Assembly (NCBI RefSeq): GCF_040655075.1
Contig: NZ_JBFAJC010000008.1
Location: forward strand, 124,001-188,000
DNA: 64,000 nucleotides
Reading direction: 5' to 3'
DNA from: Actinoallomurus sp040655075
GTDB lineage: Bacteria > Actinomycetota > Actinomycetes > Streptosporangiales > Streptosporangiaceae
Shown here: piece by piece, positions 8,940 to 16,852 of the stretch
Numbering within the stretch: position 1 is the first letter of the stretch
How the letters are laid out: each line of letters begins with the position of its first letter
The notes under the pieces: model-generated
What the model saw: only the letters and a program-made list of their open reading frames with translations
What the model was told of the DNA's origin: nothing
The model's database searches: none
Program-made: the position numbers and the translations under genes

Positions 8940-9580
8940 CGACCGTATCGCCCGAGCGCGATGCCGGCGCCGGTGATGAAGACCAGCAGCAGGATCAGGG
9001 CGGGGGCGGCGAGCAGGGCCAGGCTCTGCAGGAGGAACAGGTAGACGACGCCGCTGGCCGCGATGGAGACGGCGAGGGCGGCTCCCGTCCAGCGCAGCCA
9101 GCGGGGGAGCGCGCCCGACACGGCGGTGGCGGCGCCGACGACGGCCAGGGCGAGCATCTTGACCCCGTCGAGGCGGTCGCCAGCCTGGAACAGCAGGTGC
9201 GCGGTGCCGGGCGCGGTCGCCCGGGACAGCGCGAGGCCGAGCACGAACTGCACCAGCGAGATGACCGCGGCGACCACCCCGGCGACTCCGATGACCCGGG
9301 CGGCGGTGGCCGCGCCCGTACGGGAGACGGCCTTGGCCAGCAGTACCGAGACGATCGCCAGGCCCGCGGCGGGCAGTCCCTCGGTGAGGGTGAACTGGGT
9401 CGCCACGACGCCCCCGTGCCCCGCGATGGCGGAGACGATCTCGCTTCCCGACGCGTCGAGCTTCGGGCTCGGCGCTCCGACGGACAGCCCGGCGACCCAG
9501 GACAGCGCGTAGGCGACGCCGGTGACGGCGGGAACGGTGAGCAGGCGGGGCCGGGCGGGGGCGGTGGCCGAGACGTTCAT
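8936..9580 (-). CDS. Membrane protein (DUF4386-like?) repressed by adjacent TetR
   Basis: A 214-residue protein with about six hydrophobic segments and a small-residue-rich composition (VTGVAYALSWVAGLSVGAPS, then LLVFITGAGIALGR at the end). I do not recognise the family with confidence; general size and topology resemble small DUF4386-like membrane proteins. ATG 9580 was chosen as the first Met that yields a normal membrane-protein N-terminus. It shares an operon with the downstream TetR gene through a GTGA overlap, so its product is probably linked to the ligand sensed by that regulator. Confidence 0.75.
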   Translation of the reverse strand: MNVSATAPARPRLLTVPAVTGVAYALSWVAGLSVGAPSPKLDASGSEIVSAIAGHGGVVATQFTLTEGLPAAGLAIVSVLLAKAVSRTGAATAARVIGVAGVVAAVISLVQFVLGLALSRATAPGTAHLLFQAGDRLDGVKMLALAVVGAATAVSGALPRWLRWTGAALAVSIAASGVVYLFLLQSLALLAAPALILLLVFITGAGIALGRYGR

Positions 9581-9605
9581 TGCGTACTCCCTGGACGGTG
9601 CACTG

Positions 9606-9640
9606 GTTAATGCAACTAACTTCAAGTTAGTCGCATTAAC
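9606..9640. promoter_or_regulatory. 35-bp near-perfect palindrome, likely TetR operator
   Basis: The left arm GTTAATGCAACTAACTT and the right arm AAGTTAGTCGCATTAAC are reverse complements with one mismatch around a single central base. It sits 26 bp upstream of the membrane-protein/TetR operon start. The AT-rich arms contrast with the surrounding GC-rich sequence. A symmetrical site of this size fits two TetR dimers or one extended operator. Confidence 0.8.
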
Positions 9641-9679
9641 TTTGCTCCGCAAGGGGCTTTCGCCGGCCGATCCCGCCGC

Positions 9680-10135
9680 CTACCGCAAGGGGATGTCGTG
9701 ATCGCGTTCGTCGTCGCCGCGCGGGCCGAAGATCCGCCGCTCGTCCGCCGTGATCGGGACGTCGTTGATGCAGGCCTCGCGGCGGCGCATGTAGCCCTCC
9801 GCGTCGAACTCCCATTGCTCGTTGCCGTAGCTGCGCCACCACTGGCCGGAGGCGTCGCGGCACTCGTACTGGAAGCGGACCGCGATCCGGTCGTCGGTGA
9901 ACGCCCAGAGGCTCTTGCGCAGGGCGTACTCCTGCTCGCGCTCCCACTTGCGGGTCAGGAACGCCACGATCTCGTCGTGGCCGGTGACGAACTCCGACCT
10001 GTTGCGCCAGACCGAGTCCGGCGTGTACGCGGCGGCGACCCGTTCGGGGTCCCGGGTGTTCCAGGCGTCCTCGGCGGCCTGGACCTTCTGTCGCGCGGTC
10101 TCCTCGGTGAACGGGGGTACGGGCGGACGGCTCAT
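9680..10135 (-). CDS. DUF1348 / NTF2-like family protein
   Basis: A 151-residue protein containing AEDAWNTRDPERVAAAYTPD, VWRNRSEFVTGHDEIVAFLT and WWRSYGNEQWEFDAEGYM, the signature blocks of DUF1348, an NTF2/SnoaL-fold family of about 150 residues. The biochemical role of the family is undefined. A GGAGGAGA ribosome site precedes ATG 10135. It lies just downstream of the internally deleted gene at 10153-10250 and was probably once the second gene of that unit. Confidence 0.88.
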   Translation of the reverse strand: MSRPPVPPFTEETARQKVQAAEDAWNTRDPERVAAAYTPDSVWRNRSEFVTGHDEIVAFLTRKWEREQEYALRKSLWAFTDDRIAVRFQYECRDASGQWWRSYGNEQWEFDAEGYMRRREACINDVPITADERRIFGPRGDDERDHDIPLR

Positions 10136-10152
10136 GATGTCTCCTCCTCTGG

Positions 10153-10250
10153 TCAGGCCGTGACGACCGGGAAGTCGATGTCGACCTCGATCGCCTTGTT
10201 GAAGTAGTTCGTCAGGACGTTCAGCGATCGATCAGCGGTAGGTCGCTCAT
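10153..10250 (-). pseudogene. Internally deleted small gene (carboxymuconolactone-decarboxylase-like remnant?)
   Basis: A start codon at 10250 with a good ribosome site (AGGGGAA) reads MSDLPLIDR and then stops. Shifted by one base, the next codons read LNVLTNYFNKAIEVDIDFPV and end with VTA and TGA at 10153-10155. That tail resembles the C-terminus of alkylhydroperoxidase/carboxymuconolactone-decarboxylase-like proteins. The simplest reading is a gene that kept its start and its last ~23 codons but lost the middle by an out-of-frame internal deletion. Family assignment is tentative. Confidence 0.5.
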
Positions 10251-10277
10251 GGGATTCCCCTCACTCCGAGCGTAGTT

Positions 10278-10354
10278 CTAACGGATGGATTGCCTCGGTC
10301 TCGTTAGAAGTGAAGCATGACGATCTAACGGATGCAAGTCGTTGGACGCGTTAG
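10278..10354. promoter_or_regulatory. Two tandem copies of CTAACG-N18-CGTTAG
   Basis: CTAACG at 10278-10283 pairs with CGTTAG at 10302-10307, and CTAACG at 10325-10330 pairs with CGTTAG at 10349-10354. Both pairs have the same 18-bp spacing and the second copy begins 47 bp after the first. The first three bases after each left half are also shared (GAT). They lie between a minus-strand unit and the CGNR regulator gene starting at 10409, so they are candidate operators for that regulator. Confidence 0.6.
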
Positions 10355-10408
10355 AGTTGTCGGAATGGTGGCCGTCGTCACGGTCGACCGTCGGTAGGAG
10401 GAGGTGCC

Positions 10409-10996
10409 GTGAGCGAGAATTTCGCGCTGATGCTGCCGGACGAGCCGGTGCCCGTGCGTCTCATGAACACGATCTGGGCCGACCGCGCCGGCGTGCACGA
10501 CGCGCTCCGTACCGCGGACGAGCTGCGGGCGTGGCTGCGGGCGATCGGCGAAGACGCCGACGGCGACGCGTCGATCGACCGGCGGGACGTCGAGACGTTC
10601 CGTTCGCTCCGGGACGCTCTGCGACGCCTCGCCGCACTCCTCACCGAGGACTCCCGTCAGGCGGCGGCCTCTCCCACCGAAGACGTGGAGCAGGCCGTCG
10701 CCGACGTCAACCAGGCGGTCACCCGGGCCACAACGTGGCCTCAGCTCAGCATGCAAGACGGTCGTCTGCGACGCTGGTCGACCGGCACCGAGTCCGTGGT
10801 GGCGCGCTCGCTGTCGGCCATCGCCGAGGAGGCCGTCGACCTGTTCACCGGCCCGGACCAGGAACGCCTGCGCGCCTGCTACGCCCCCGGATGCGTCTTG
10901 TACTTCGTCAAGGACCACCCACGTCGCGAATGGTGCTCCACCGCCTGCGGCAACCGGGTGCGCGCGGCGCGGCACTACCGGCGCCACCGCTCCTGA
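10409..10996 (+). CDS. CGNR zinc-finger transcription regulator (ABATE-type)
   Basis: A 195-residue GTG-start protein preceded by a GGAGGAGG ribosome site. The N-terminal ~150 residues are the helical ABATE-like ligand domain. The last 45 contain the CGNR finger, CYAPGCVLYF followed by CSTACGNRVRAARHYRRHR, with four cysteines in the CxxxxC...CxxxC arrangement and the name-giving CGNR. These proteins act as stress or metabolite responsive regulators. The tandem repeats upstream (10278-10354) are plausible targets. The 3' end overlaps the convergent gene at 10975 by 22 bp. Confidence 0.92.
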   Translation: MSENFALMLPDEPVPVRLMNTIWADRAGVHDALRTADELRAWLRAIGEDADGDASIDRRDVETFRSLRDALRRLAALLTEDSRQAAASPTEDVEQAVADVNQAVTRATTWPQLSMQDGRLRRWSTGTESVVARSLSAIAEEAVDLFTGPDQERLRACYAPGCVLYFVKDHPRREWCSTACGNRVRAARHYRRHRS

Positions 10997-11292
10997 GACG
11001 CCGCCGTCAGCCGCTCGCACAGTTCGAAGGCGGTCGCCGCCACTTCCGTACGGCCGCGCCCGCGTACGGCGATCCACACGTCTGCGAAGGGATCGTGGAT
11101 GAATCCCCAGCGCGGGAACTCCCCGCGCAGACGGGCCAGCCACGGTGCCGCGTCGGTCCCGTGCGGGTCCGCTCGCGGGGCGAAGCACGCCTGATCGACG
11201 CGGGTCTCGGCCGCCGGCGGGTCGGTTCGTCGCCCTGGGGGCCGATCCCGAACGCCGCCGCCCGTCGGGCCCTGGAAGCCGGTGGACTCCAT
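10975..11292 (-). CDS. Small protein of unknown function, aromatic FPxW motif (paired with XRE locus)
   Basis: A 105-residue protein. The N-terminal ~45 residues are Gly/Pro/Arg-rich and may be disordered. The C-terminal part reads WLARLRGEFPRWGFIHDPFA, then DVWIAVRGRG and a closing helix (ATAFELCERLTAA). It is spaced 1 bp from the 121-residue gene upstream, and the pair is divergent from an XRE regulator gene. The block L-x-x-x-F-P-x-W-x-(I/F)-x-x-D-P resembles one in the small protein at 59857-60156, which also lies next to an XRE regulator. I do not recognise a function. Confidence 0.65.
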   Translation of the reverse strand: MESTGFQGPTGGGVRDRPPGRRTDPPAAETRVDQACFAPRADPHGTDAAPWLARLRGEFPRWGFIHDPFADVWIAVRGRGRTEVAATAFELCERLTAASQERWRR

Positions 11293-11293
11293 G

Positions 11294-11659
11294 TCATTCG
11301 TCTTCGACGCGGAGAACCTTCGCCATGAGATCGGCCGCGTACTCGATCTCCTCGGCGGCGCACATGTGCTCCGTTTCCAGCGGTGCGTCCCGCGTCGGAC
11401 CCGTCCAGCACCAGTACCACTGGAGTGACCCGTCCTCGTACCCGCACAGCGCTACGTACTGTGACAGGCCGGGGTTCATGACCTTGCCGACCGGGTCGTC
11501 CGTCCGCGCCGCCGCAGCATTCCACGCCACCAGCGCCCCGGCGCCGATCCGTACGGTGAGGCCGCGTTCGGTCAGTGCCGCGCCCAGCTCGTCCAGCCGG
11601 GCCTTGACCTGCCGGGCCCGGTCCATGGACGTCTCGGCCTCCGGATCTTCTCCGTGCAC
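11294..11659 (-). CDS. Hypothetical 121-residue protein, first gene of XRE-divergent pair
   Basis: A mixed alpha/beta protein with an N-terminal helix (RARQVKARLDELGAALTERG), a central aromatic stretch (YEDGSLQWYWCWTGPTR) and a C-terminal helix (EEIEYAADLMAKVL). It contains no recognisable catalytic motif or signal peptide. It precedes the 105-residue gene by 1 bp, an operon by spacing, and is divergent from the XRE regulator gene at 11809 with a 149-bp AT-richer intergenic region between them. In this setting it is likely under control of that regulator. Confidence 0.65.
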   Translation of the reverse strand: MHGEDPEAETSMDRARQVKARLDELGAALTERGLTVRIGAGALVAWNAAAARTDDPVGKVMNPGLSQYVALCGYEDGSLQWYWCWTGPTRDAPLETEHMCAAEEIEYAADLMAKVLRVEDE

Positions 11660-11808
11660 CTATCCCGCCTTTCGATCACCTACTCCGACCGGCGAGATCG
11701 ACATTTTCTATTTCGATCACTCCCGGTCGTGTCCGCCGTTGACTCATCGTTTCGGCCACTATCAGTAATCGGGTAGTGCGGCATCGCGATCGGCTATAGC
11801 CTGCGGCC
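11660..11808. promoter_or_regulatory. Divergent promoter region, AT-rich
   Basis: The 149 bp between the hypothetical pair and the XRE gene are clearly less GC-rich than the window average (for example CATTTTCTATTTCGATCACT near 11700). The region must carry the promoters of both units. I see no strong palindrome. Confidence 0.4.
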
Positions 11809-12957
11809 GTGGAAGCGTGGAGCCTGGGTCAAGCCCTTAAATTGATCATGAAAAGCCGCGAGTTGACTCAGACGGAACTCGCCCGCGAGCTGGGCGTCTC
11901 CCAGGTCTGGGTCTCGCAGGTCTCGCGCGAACAGCGCGATACCGGGATCATTAAGGCAAGTCGGCTTCTAGCGCGCGTAGGCTGGGAGCTGCGCATAACG
12001 CCCATAGGGGAGGAAGACGATCCGGTGAAGCGGAGATCATTCATCGCCGCAGCGGCGTCCGTCACACTCGTGCCGTCGGTGAAAGCCAGTCCCTACAAAG
12101 ATTCGGAATATGTGCGCGCTCTTGCGGCGCGGCTTAATCGCACTCGCTACGAGATAGGCGGTGTTCCGCTCGTTGCGACTGCTTCTCGGCATCTGACTAA
12201 GATCGCGGAAGCGATCAATCTGCGCGATCGGAATCTCCAAACGGCGGCCTCCGGCCTGGCGCGCTCCGCTTCGTTCGTGCTCTATGACGCTCGGCTTCTT
12301 GAGAGGGCCGATAACGCCGGGCGCCTGGCGCTGGTCCTGGCGCAGAGGTCAGATGACGTCGATGCCATCGCCCATTCATATGAGAGCCTGAGTCAGATCA
12401 GCACCTCTCGCGGCGATTACCGGCGCGCGGCCATGTATGCGCAGCGTGGTCTGGCTCTTCCGGAATTGACCAACGAGCGCAAGGCGCGGCTCAACATCAG
12501 GCTCGGGCTGAGCCTCGCGATGGCGCACGCGCACGGCAAGGAACGACGGTCGCGCCAACTACTCGATATCGCACGAGGCCTCGACGGTTTCTCTTGGGAG
12601 ACGATGATGGCGATCGTAGGCAATTCCGGTGTCGCCCTCAGCCGCCTCGGTCGTCATGAAGAAGCGGCACGTTCCATGGACGAGGTGATGGATCTCGTCG
12701 AGGGCAGGCAGCTTTCTCGCGGCTTGTGGCTCGGTGAAAGCGTGCAGGCAGCGCTGCGTGCTGCCGATCCGCTCAAGGCGGCGGACCGAATGAGTGCCCT
12801 GGCGCACGTCGGCCCGCTGATCACCTCTTCCCACTTCGATCAGAAGGTGAACGAAATCATCGCGGGCTCCGCTCGATGGGCGAGCGTTCCGGAGATGCGG
12901 GACGCGCGTGAGCAACTGCGGGCCATCCAGCCTTCAGCGAAGGGCGCGCCCCGATGA
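11809..12957 (+). CDS. XRE-family regulator with TPR-like C-terminal region
   Basis: A 382-residue GTG-start protein. Residues ~5-60 form a Cro/CI helix-turn-helix (LIMKSRELTQTELARELGVS, QVWVSQVSRE). Residues ~75-85 (RRSFIAAAASVTLVPS) are an Arg-rich alanine stretch like those often found between the HTH and the repeat domain of such regulators. The rest is helical with tetratricopeptide-like pairs (AIAHSYESLSQISTSRGDYR, AMYAQRGL, VALSRLGRHEEAARSMDEV). Codon third positions are less GC-biased than in neighbouring genes, suggesting a different history. The two minus-strand genes upstream are its probable regulon. Confidence 0.85.
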   Translation: MEAWSLGQALKLIMKSRELTQTELARELGVSQVWVSQVSREQRDTGIIKASRLLARVGWELRITPIGEEDDPVKRRSFIAAAASVTLVPSVKASPYKDSEYVRALAARLNRTRYEIGGVPLVATASRHLTKIAEAINLRDRNLQTAASGLARSASFVLYDARLLERADNAGRLALVLAQRSDDVDAIAHSYESLSQISTSRGDYRRAAMYAQRGLALPELTNERKARLNIRLGLSLAMAHAHGKERRSRQLLDIARGLDGFSWETMMAIVGNSGVALSRLGRHEEAARSMDEVMDLVEGRQLSRGLWLGESVQAALRAADPLKAADRMSALAHVGPLITSSHFDQKVNEIIAGSARWASVPEMRDAREQLRAIQPSAKGAPR

Positions 12958-12984
12958 CGCCGAAAGAACTCTGATCTCGGGGTG

Positions 12985-13821
12985 TCATGAGATCGATCGG
13001 AGCCGGCCGTGGGGCGAGCGGCGGAGTTGGTCGATGGCCTGGACCGTTTGTTCGTCAGCGGGGAGGAAGACGACGAGTTGTTGGGCGTCCGTGGGGAGTT
13101 CGAGCGTCTCGCGGAGCAGCTGAAGCTCGTGCCCGGCTGGGTGGCTGAGCCGGAGAATTCCACGTCTCGGCACCACGTGGCGGTTCAGGCGGCGGGTGAA
13201 GTCGGGGCCGGCGACGGGGGTGAGCTCGGCGGTGAGCCACTCGAGGTTCTCGACGGATGGTGCGAGCCACAGATCGAAGGCCTGCTCGTCCGCGATGTCG
13301 TCCCAGTCGGTGAAGAACGTCCGGGCGCGGGCGTCGGTGAAGACGTAACGGGTGAGGTTCGGAGGGGCGGCGTCGAGCAGCCCGGTTCCGCTGGTGACCG
13401 ACTCATAGCCGCTGGTGTGGGCGAGGACGTCGCCCAGCCGGTTCGTCACGATGGCGATGCCCGGTTCGAGGAGGCGGAGTGTCTTCAGTACGGACGGTCG
13501 CACCTGTCGGGGCGGTGGCGTGGGCCGGAAGTGGGCGGAGCATCTGTCGCCGGTGATCTTCGCTAGGTAGCGCAGGTGGTTACGCTCCGATAGGTCGAGG
13601 CTGAGCGCATCGGCGAGCGCGTTGATGACCGCTGTCGATGGATTGCGGTCGCGGCCCTGCTCGATGCGGGTCAGGTATTCAACGCTGATGCCGGCCCGCG
13701 CGGCGAGATCCAGGCGGCGTAGACCTGGTGACCGGCGATGGCCGCGGTCCGGCAGTCCCAGAGATTCCGGCTGGATACTGTCGCGCTTGGCTCGGACGAA
13801 CTTCCCCAACGGCGTACCCAC
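12985..13821 (-). CDS. XRE regulator with MmyB-like ligand-binding domain
   Basis: A 278-residue protein. An HTH lies at ~30-85 (LDLAARAGISVEYLTRIEQG, then RDRNPSTAVINALADALSLD), and the C-terminal ~160 residues form an MmyB-like domain (IVTNRLGDVLAHTSGYESV, FTDWDDIADEQAFDLW, LSHPAGHELQLLRETLELP). This architecture is common in actinobacteria, where the gene often sits divergently beside a transporter or oxidoreductase that it controls; here that neighbour is an MFS exporter. GTG 13821 gives the standard N-terminus (VGTPLGKFVRAKRD). Longer in-frame starts would run into the MFS start region. Confidence 0.88.
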   Translation of the reverse strand: MGTPLGKFVRAKRDSIQPESLGLPDRGHRRSPGLRRLDLAARAGISVEYLTRIEQGRDRNPSTAVINALADALSLDLSERNHLRYLAKITGDRCSAHFRPTPPPRQVRPSVLKTLRLLEPGIAIVTNRLGDVLAHTSGYESVTSGTGLLDAAPPNLTRYVFTDARARTFFTDWDDIADEQAFDLWLAPSVENLEWLTAELTPVAGPDFTRRLNRHVVPRRGILRLSHPAGHELQLLRETLELPTDAQQLVVFLPADEQTVQAIDQLRRSPHGRLRSIS

Positions 13822-13933
13822 GCCGTGAGCGTACGGCGCTGCCCGCTGATCGAGCAGTGCCGAGGGTGGCCCCTTGGGGGCCAGTCTGAGCACGGCCTGG
13901 TTGTCGCGACGGTGCGGCTCGATCGTGGTGCGC

Positions 13934-15118
13934 ATGGTGAACAGGTCGAGTCGGCGTTCCGGTCAGGTGTTGCTGGTGTGGGGGCTGCTGGTGGTGGCGG
14001 CGAACCTACGGGCGAGTTTGACCGGTGTCGGGCCGTTGTTGGATCGCGTGCAGGCCGATCTGAAGTTGGCCCCGGCCGTGGCGGGCCTGCTGAACACGCT
14101 GCCATTGCTGGCGTTCGCGGCACTGTCTCCGATGGTTCCGCGACTGGCCGGGCGGTGGGGACCCGAGCGGCTTCTCGGGGGTGCGCTCGTGGTGCTGACG
14201 CTGGGGATCGCGGTCCGGTGGGTACCGACGGCGCTTGCTCTGTTCGCGGGAACCGTGCTGATCGGAGCAGGAATCGCCGTGGGGAACGTGCTGCTGCCGA
14301 GCCTGATCAAGCGCGACTTCCCGACCAGAGTGGGACTGCTGACCAGCGCGTACGCCACTGTGATGGGGGGTGTCGCCGCGGTGGCCTCCGGGGTGGCGGT
14401 GCCGATCGGCCAGGTCGCCCCTGGCGGTTGGTACACCGCGTTGGGTGGCTGGATCGTGCTCGCGCTAGTGGCCATCGCGCTGTGGCTCCCACAGATGCGG
14501 ACTCCGCGGCCGGCGCCGGAGGCGGTTCGCGGACACCGGTTGCCGTGGGGATCGGCGCTGGCGTGGGCGGTCACGGCGTTCATGGGACTGCAGTCGCTGG
14601 GCTTCTATGCCGTCGTCACGTGGTTGCCTCAGGTGTTCCAGGACAGTGGAGTAAGTGCGGCCGCCGCGGGATGGCTGCTGTTCCTGTTCCAGGCGGTCGC
14701 GGTGCTGACCAGCCTGGCGGTGCCCGCCGCGCTGCGGTGGGCACGTGACCAACGCGCGGTGGCGACGGTGAGCTCGGCGGTCGTACTCGCCGGCTACCTC
14801 GGGCTTCTGGTGACGCCGGGATGGGCGTTGCTGTGGAGTGTCGTCCTCGGGTTGGGTGGCGGAGCCTGTCTGGTGCTCGCGCTGGCCTTTTTCAGCCTGC
14901 GCGCCCAGGACGCAACCGTGGCGGGCGCGTTGTCAGCGATGGCGCAGTCGATCGGTTACCTGCTGGCCGCCGCGGGACCGGTGATTTTCGGGCTGCTGCA
15001 CACCGTCAGTTCCGGCTGGCATGCATCGATCATTCTGATGTGCGTCGCTGCGGCCGGCCAGGCGATCGTCGCGATGATGGCCGGCCGGGGCACGGTGCGC
15101 ACTGTGAGCTCGAAATGA
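13934..15118 (+). CDS. MFS transporter of the CynX/NimT type
   Basis: A 394-residue protein with about 12 hydrophobic segments. The start LLVVAANLRASLTGVGPLLD and the following NTLPLLAFAALSPMVPRLAG are typical of the CynX/NimT branch of the major facilitator superfamily, known for cyanate and 2-nitroimidazole export. The actual substrate is unknown. ATG 13934 follows an arginine-rich spacer; GTG 13928 is possible. It is divergent from the MmyB-like XRE regulator with a 112-bp gap, which points to regulation by that protein, and convergent with the XRE-cupin gene (17-bp gap). Confidence 0.88.
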   Translation: MVNRSSRRSGQVLLVWGLLVVAANLRASLTGVGPLLDRVQADLKLAPAVAGLLNTLPLLAFAALSPMVPRLAGRWGPERLLGGALVVLTLGIAVRWVPTALALFAGTVLIGAGIAVGNVLLPSLIKRDFPTRVGLLTSAYATVMGGVAAVASGVAVPIGQVAPGGWYTALGGWIVLALVAIALWLPQMRTPRPAPEAVRGHRLPWGSALAWAVTAFMGLQSLGFYAVVTWLPQVFQDSGVSAAAAGWLLFLFQAVAVLTSLAVPAALRWARDQRAVATVSSAVVLAGYLGLLVTPGWALLWSVVLGLGGGACLVLALAFFSLRAQDATVAGALSAMAQSIGYLLAAAGPVIFGLLHTVSSGWHASIILMCVAAAGQAIVAMMAGRGTVRTVSSK

Positions 15119-15135
15119 AGGCGCGACCCGTACGG

Positions 15136-15735
15136 TCATCGCTCGGGTCGGTCTTTGGTCTTGGGGCGGGCGCGGAGGTGGGCGCGTTCGCCCTGGGTGC
15201 CGAACAGGCTGAGGAACTCCACCGGTTCGGGGCCGACCGCGCCGAACCAGTGCGGTACGCGGGTGTCGAACTCGGCGGCCTCACCCGGTGAGAGGACCAG
15301 GTCCTGGTCACCGAGGACGACCCGCAGCCGTCCGTTGAGGACGTAGAGCCAGTCGTAGCCCTCGTGGGTCCGCAGCTCGGGTTCCCGGCGGGAGCTGTCG
15401 GCAGGGATGATCAGCTTGTACGCCTGGATGCCCCCGGCTCGGCGGGTCAGCGGCAGCATGGTCATGCCGTGGCGGGTGACCGGGCGCAGGTGGACGCGCG
15501 GGTCTCCGGTCGGCGGGGCGTCGACGAGTTCGTCGAGCGTGACGCCGTACGCCTTGGCGAGGGGGAGCAGGAGCTCGAGGGTGGGCCGGCGGGCTCCGGA
15601 TTCCAGCCGGGACAGGGTGCTCACCGAGATGCCGGTCGCCGCCGACAGGTCGGCCAGGGTGGTCTCGCGCTCCCGGCGCAGCGTACGCAGTCGGGGTCCG
15701 ACTGCGGTGAGCGCCTGGTCGAGGTCGTCGTCCAT
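15136..15735 (-). CDS. XRE-cupin transcription regulator
   Basis: A 199-residue protein with an N-terminal HTH (RERETTLADLSAATGISVST, SRLESGARRPTLELL) and a C-terminal cupin barrel (RTHEGYDWLYVLNGRLRVVL, GEAAEFDTRVPHWFG). This two-domain form is common among small-molecule-responsive actinobacterial regulators. It is divergent from the thioredoxin-reductase-like gene at 15813 across a 77-bp gap and is a plausible regulator of it. Length and domain order are normal. ATG 15735 excludes a non-family N-terminal extension. Confidence 0.9.
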   Translation of the reverse strand: MDDDLDQALTAVGPRLRTLRRERETTLADLSAATGISVSTLSRLESGARRPTLELLLPLAKAYGVTLDELVDAPPTGDPRVHLRPVTRHGMTMLPLTRRAGGIQAYKLIIPADSSRREPELRTHEGYDWLYVLNGRLRVVLGDQDLVLSPGEAAEFDTRVPHWFGAVGPEPVEFLSLFGTQGERAHLRARPKTKDRPER

Positions 15736-15812
15736 GCCGTCAGTTTGCCATAACGGCAACGGGGTTTGCGGAAATCGCCGAGGGGGTTGCATCGTCGTTC
15801 CTGGAGGTGGTC

Positions 15813-16832
15813 ATGGTGACCGATCGGCTGAGGGACGGCTATGACGTGGTGGTCGTCGGCGGTGGTGCCGCGGGACTGAGCGGGGCGCTGATGCTGGCCC
15901 GCTCACGGCGGTCGGTGGTGGTGATCGACGCGGGCTCCCCGCGCAACGCCCCCGCGGCGGGCGTGCACGGGTTCCTGTCGCGGGACGGGATCCCGCCGGC
16001 GGAGCTGTTGGAGCGCGGCCGGTCGGAGGTTCGCGGCTATGGCGGCCAGGTGGTGCCCGGCGAGGTCGAGACCGTGGTCCGCGAGGACGACGGGTTCGCG
16101 GTGACGCTGGCCGATGGCCGGACGGTCCGTGCGCGACGGCTGCTGGTCGCCACCGGGCTGGTCGACGAGCTGCCGGACATGCCGGGACTGCGCGCTCGCT
16201 GGGGGCGGGACGTCGTGCACTGCCCGTACTGCCACGGCTGGGAGGTCCGGGACCAGGCGATCGGCGTGCTGGCCACCGGGCCGATGTCGGTGCACCAGGC
16301 GATGATGTTCCGGCAGCTGAGCGACGATGTCACCTTCTTCTCCCACACCACGCCGCCGACCGCCGAGGAGGCGGAGCAGCTGGCCGCGCGCGGCATCGGC
16401 GTGGTGGACGGCGAGGTGGCCTCCCTGGAGATCGTCGACGACCGTCTTGTGGGAGTACGGCTGAGTGACGGCATGGTGGTCGCCCGCGAGGCGCTGGCGG
16501 TCGCGTCGCGGATGATGGCGCGCGCCGGCTTCCTGGCCGCGCTCGGACTACGGCCGGTGGAACACCCGATGGGGATCGGGGCGAACATCCCCGCCGACGC
16601 GACCGGTCGTACGGACGTGCCCGGTGTGTGGGTCGCGGGCAACGTCACCGACCCGGTCGCCCAGGTCGTTTCCTCCGCGGCGGAGGGTGCCGCCGCGGGG
16701 GCCCAGATCAACGCCGACCTGATCGCCGAGGAGACCCGCCGGGCGGTCGCCGCCCACCGGGACCCGTTCTCGGCGGAGAACGAAGCACGTCTCTGCGAAC
16801 AGGCGGCAGGCGACCGCCGCCACGGCCTGTGA
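15813..16832 (+). CDS. Thioredoxin-reductase-like FAD/NAD(P) oxidoreductase
   Basis: A 339-residue flavoprotein. The FAD motif DVVVVGGGAAGLSGAL is near the N-terminus, and CPYCHGWEV at ~135 has the CxxC of thioredoxin-reductase-like proteins, here in the CPYC form of the actinobacterial clade that often modifies small molecules or reacts with mycothiol-type partners. The distal motif GVWVAGNVTDP replaces the usual GD and is normal for this clade. The GGAGG ribosome site at 15803-15807 supports ATG 15813 rather than GTG 15807. The methyltransferase gene follows 20 bp downstream, so the two are likely co-transcribed. Confidence 0.9.
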   Translation: MVTDRLRDGYDVVVVGGGAAGLSGALMLARSRRSVVVIDAGSPRNAPAAGVHGFLSRDGIPPAELLERGRSEVRGYGGQVVPGEVETVVREDDGFAVTLADGRTVRARRLLVATGLVDELPDMPGLRARWGRDVVHCPYCHGWEVRDQAIGVLATGPMSVHQAMMFRQLSDDVTFFSHTTPPTAEEAEQLAARGIGVVDGEVASLEIVDDRLVGVRLSDGMVVAREALAVASRMMARAGFLAALGLRPVEHPMGIGANIPADATGRTDVPGVWVAGNVTDPVAQVVSSAAEGAAAGAQINADLIAEETRRAVAAHRDPFSAENEARLCEQAAGDRRHGL

Positions 16833-16852
16833 ACCACGGGAGGGAACCCGGC

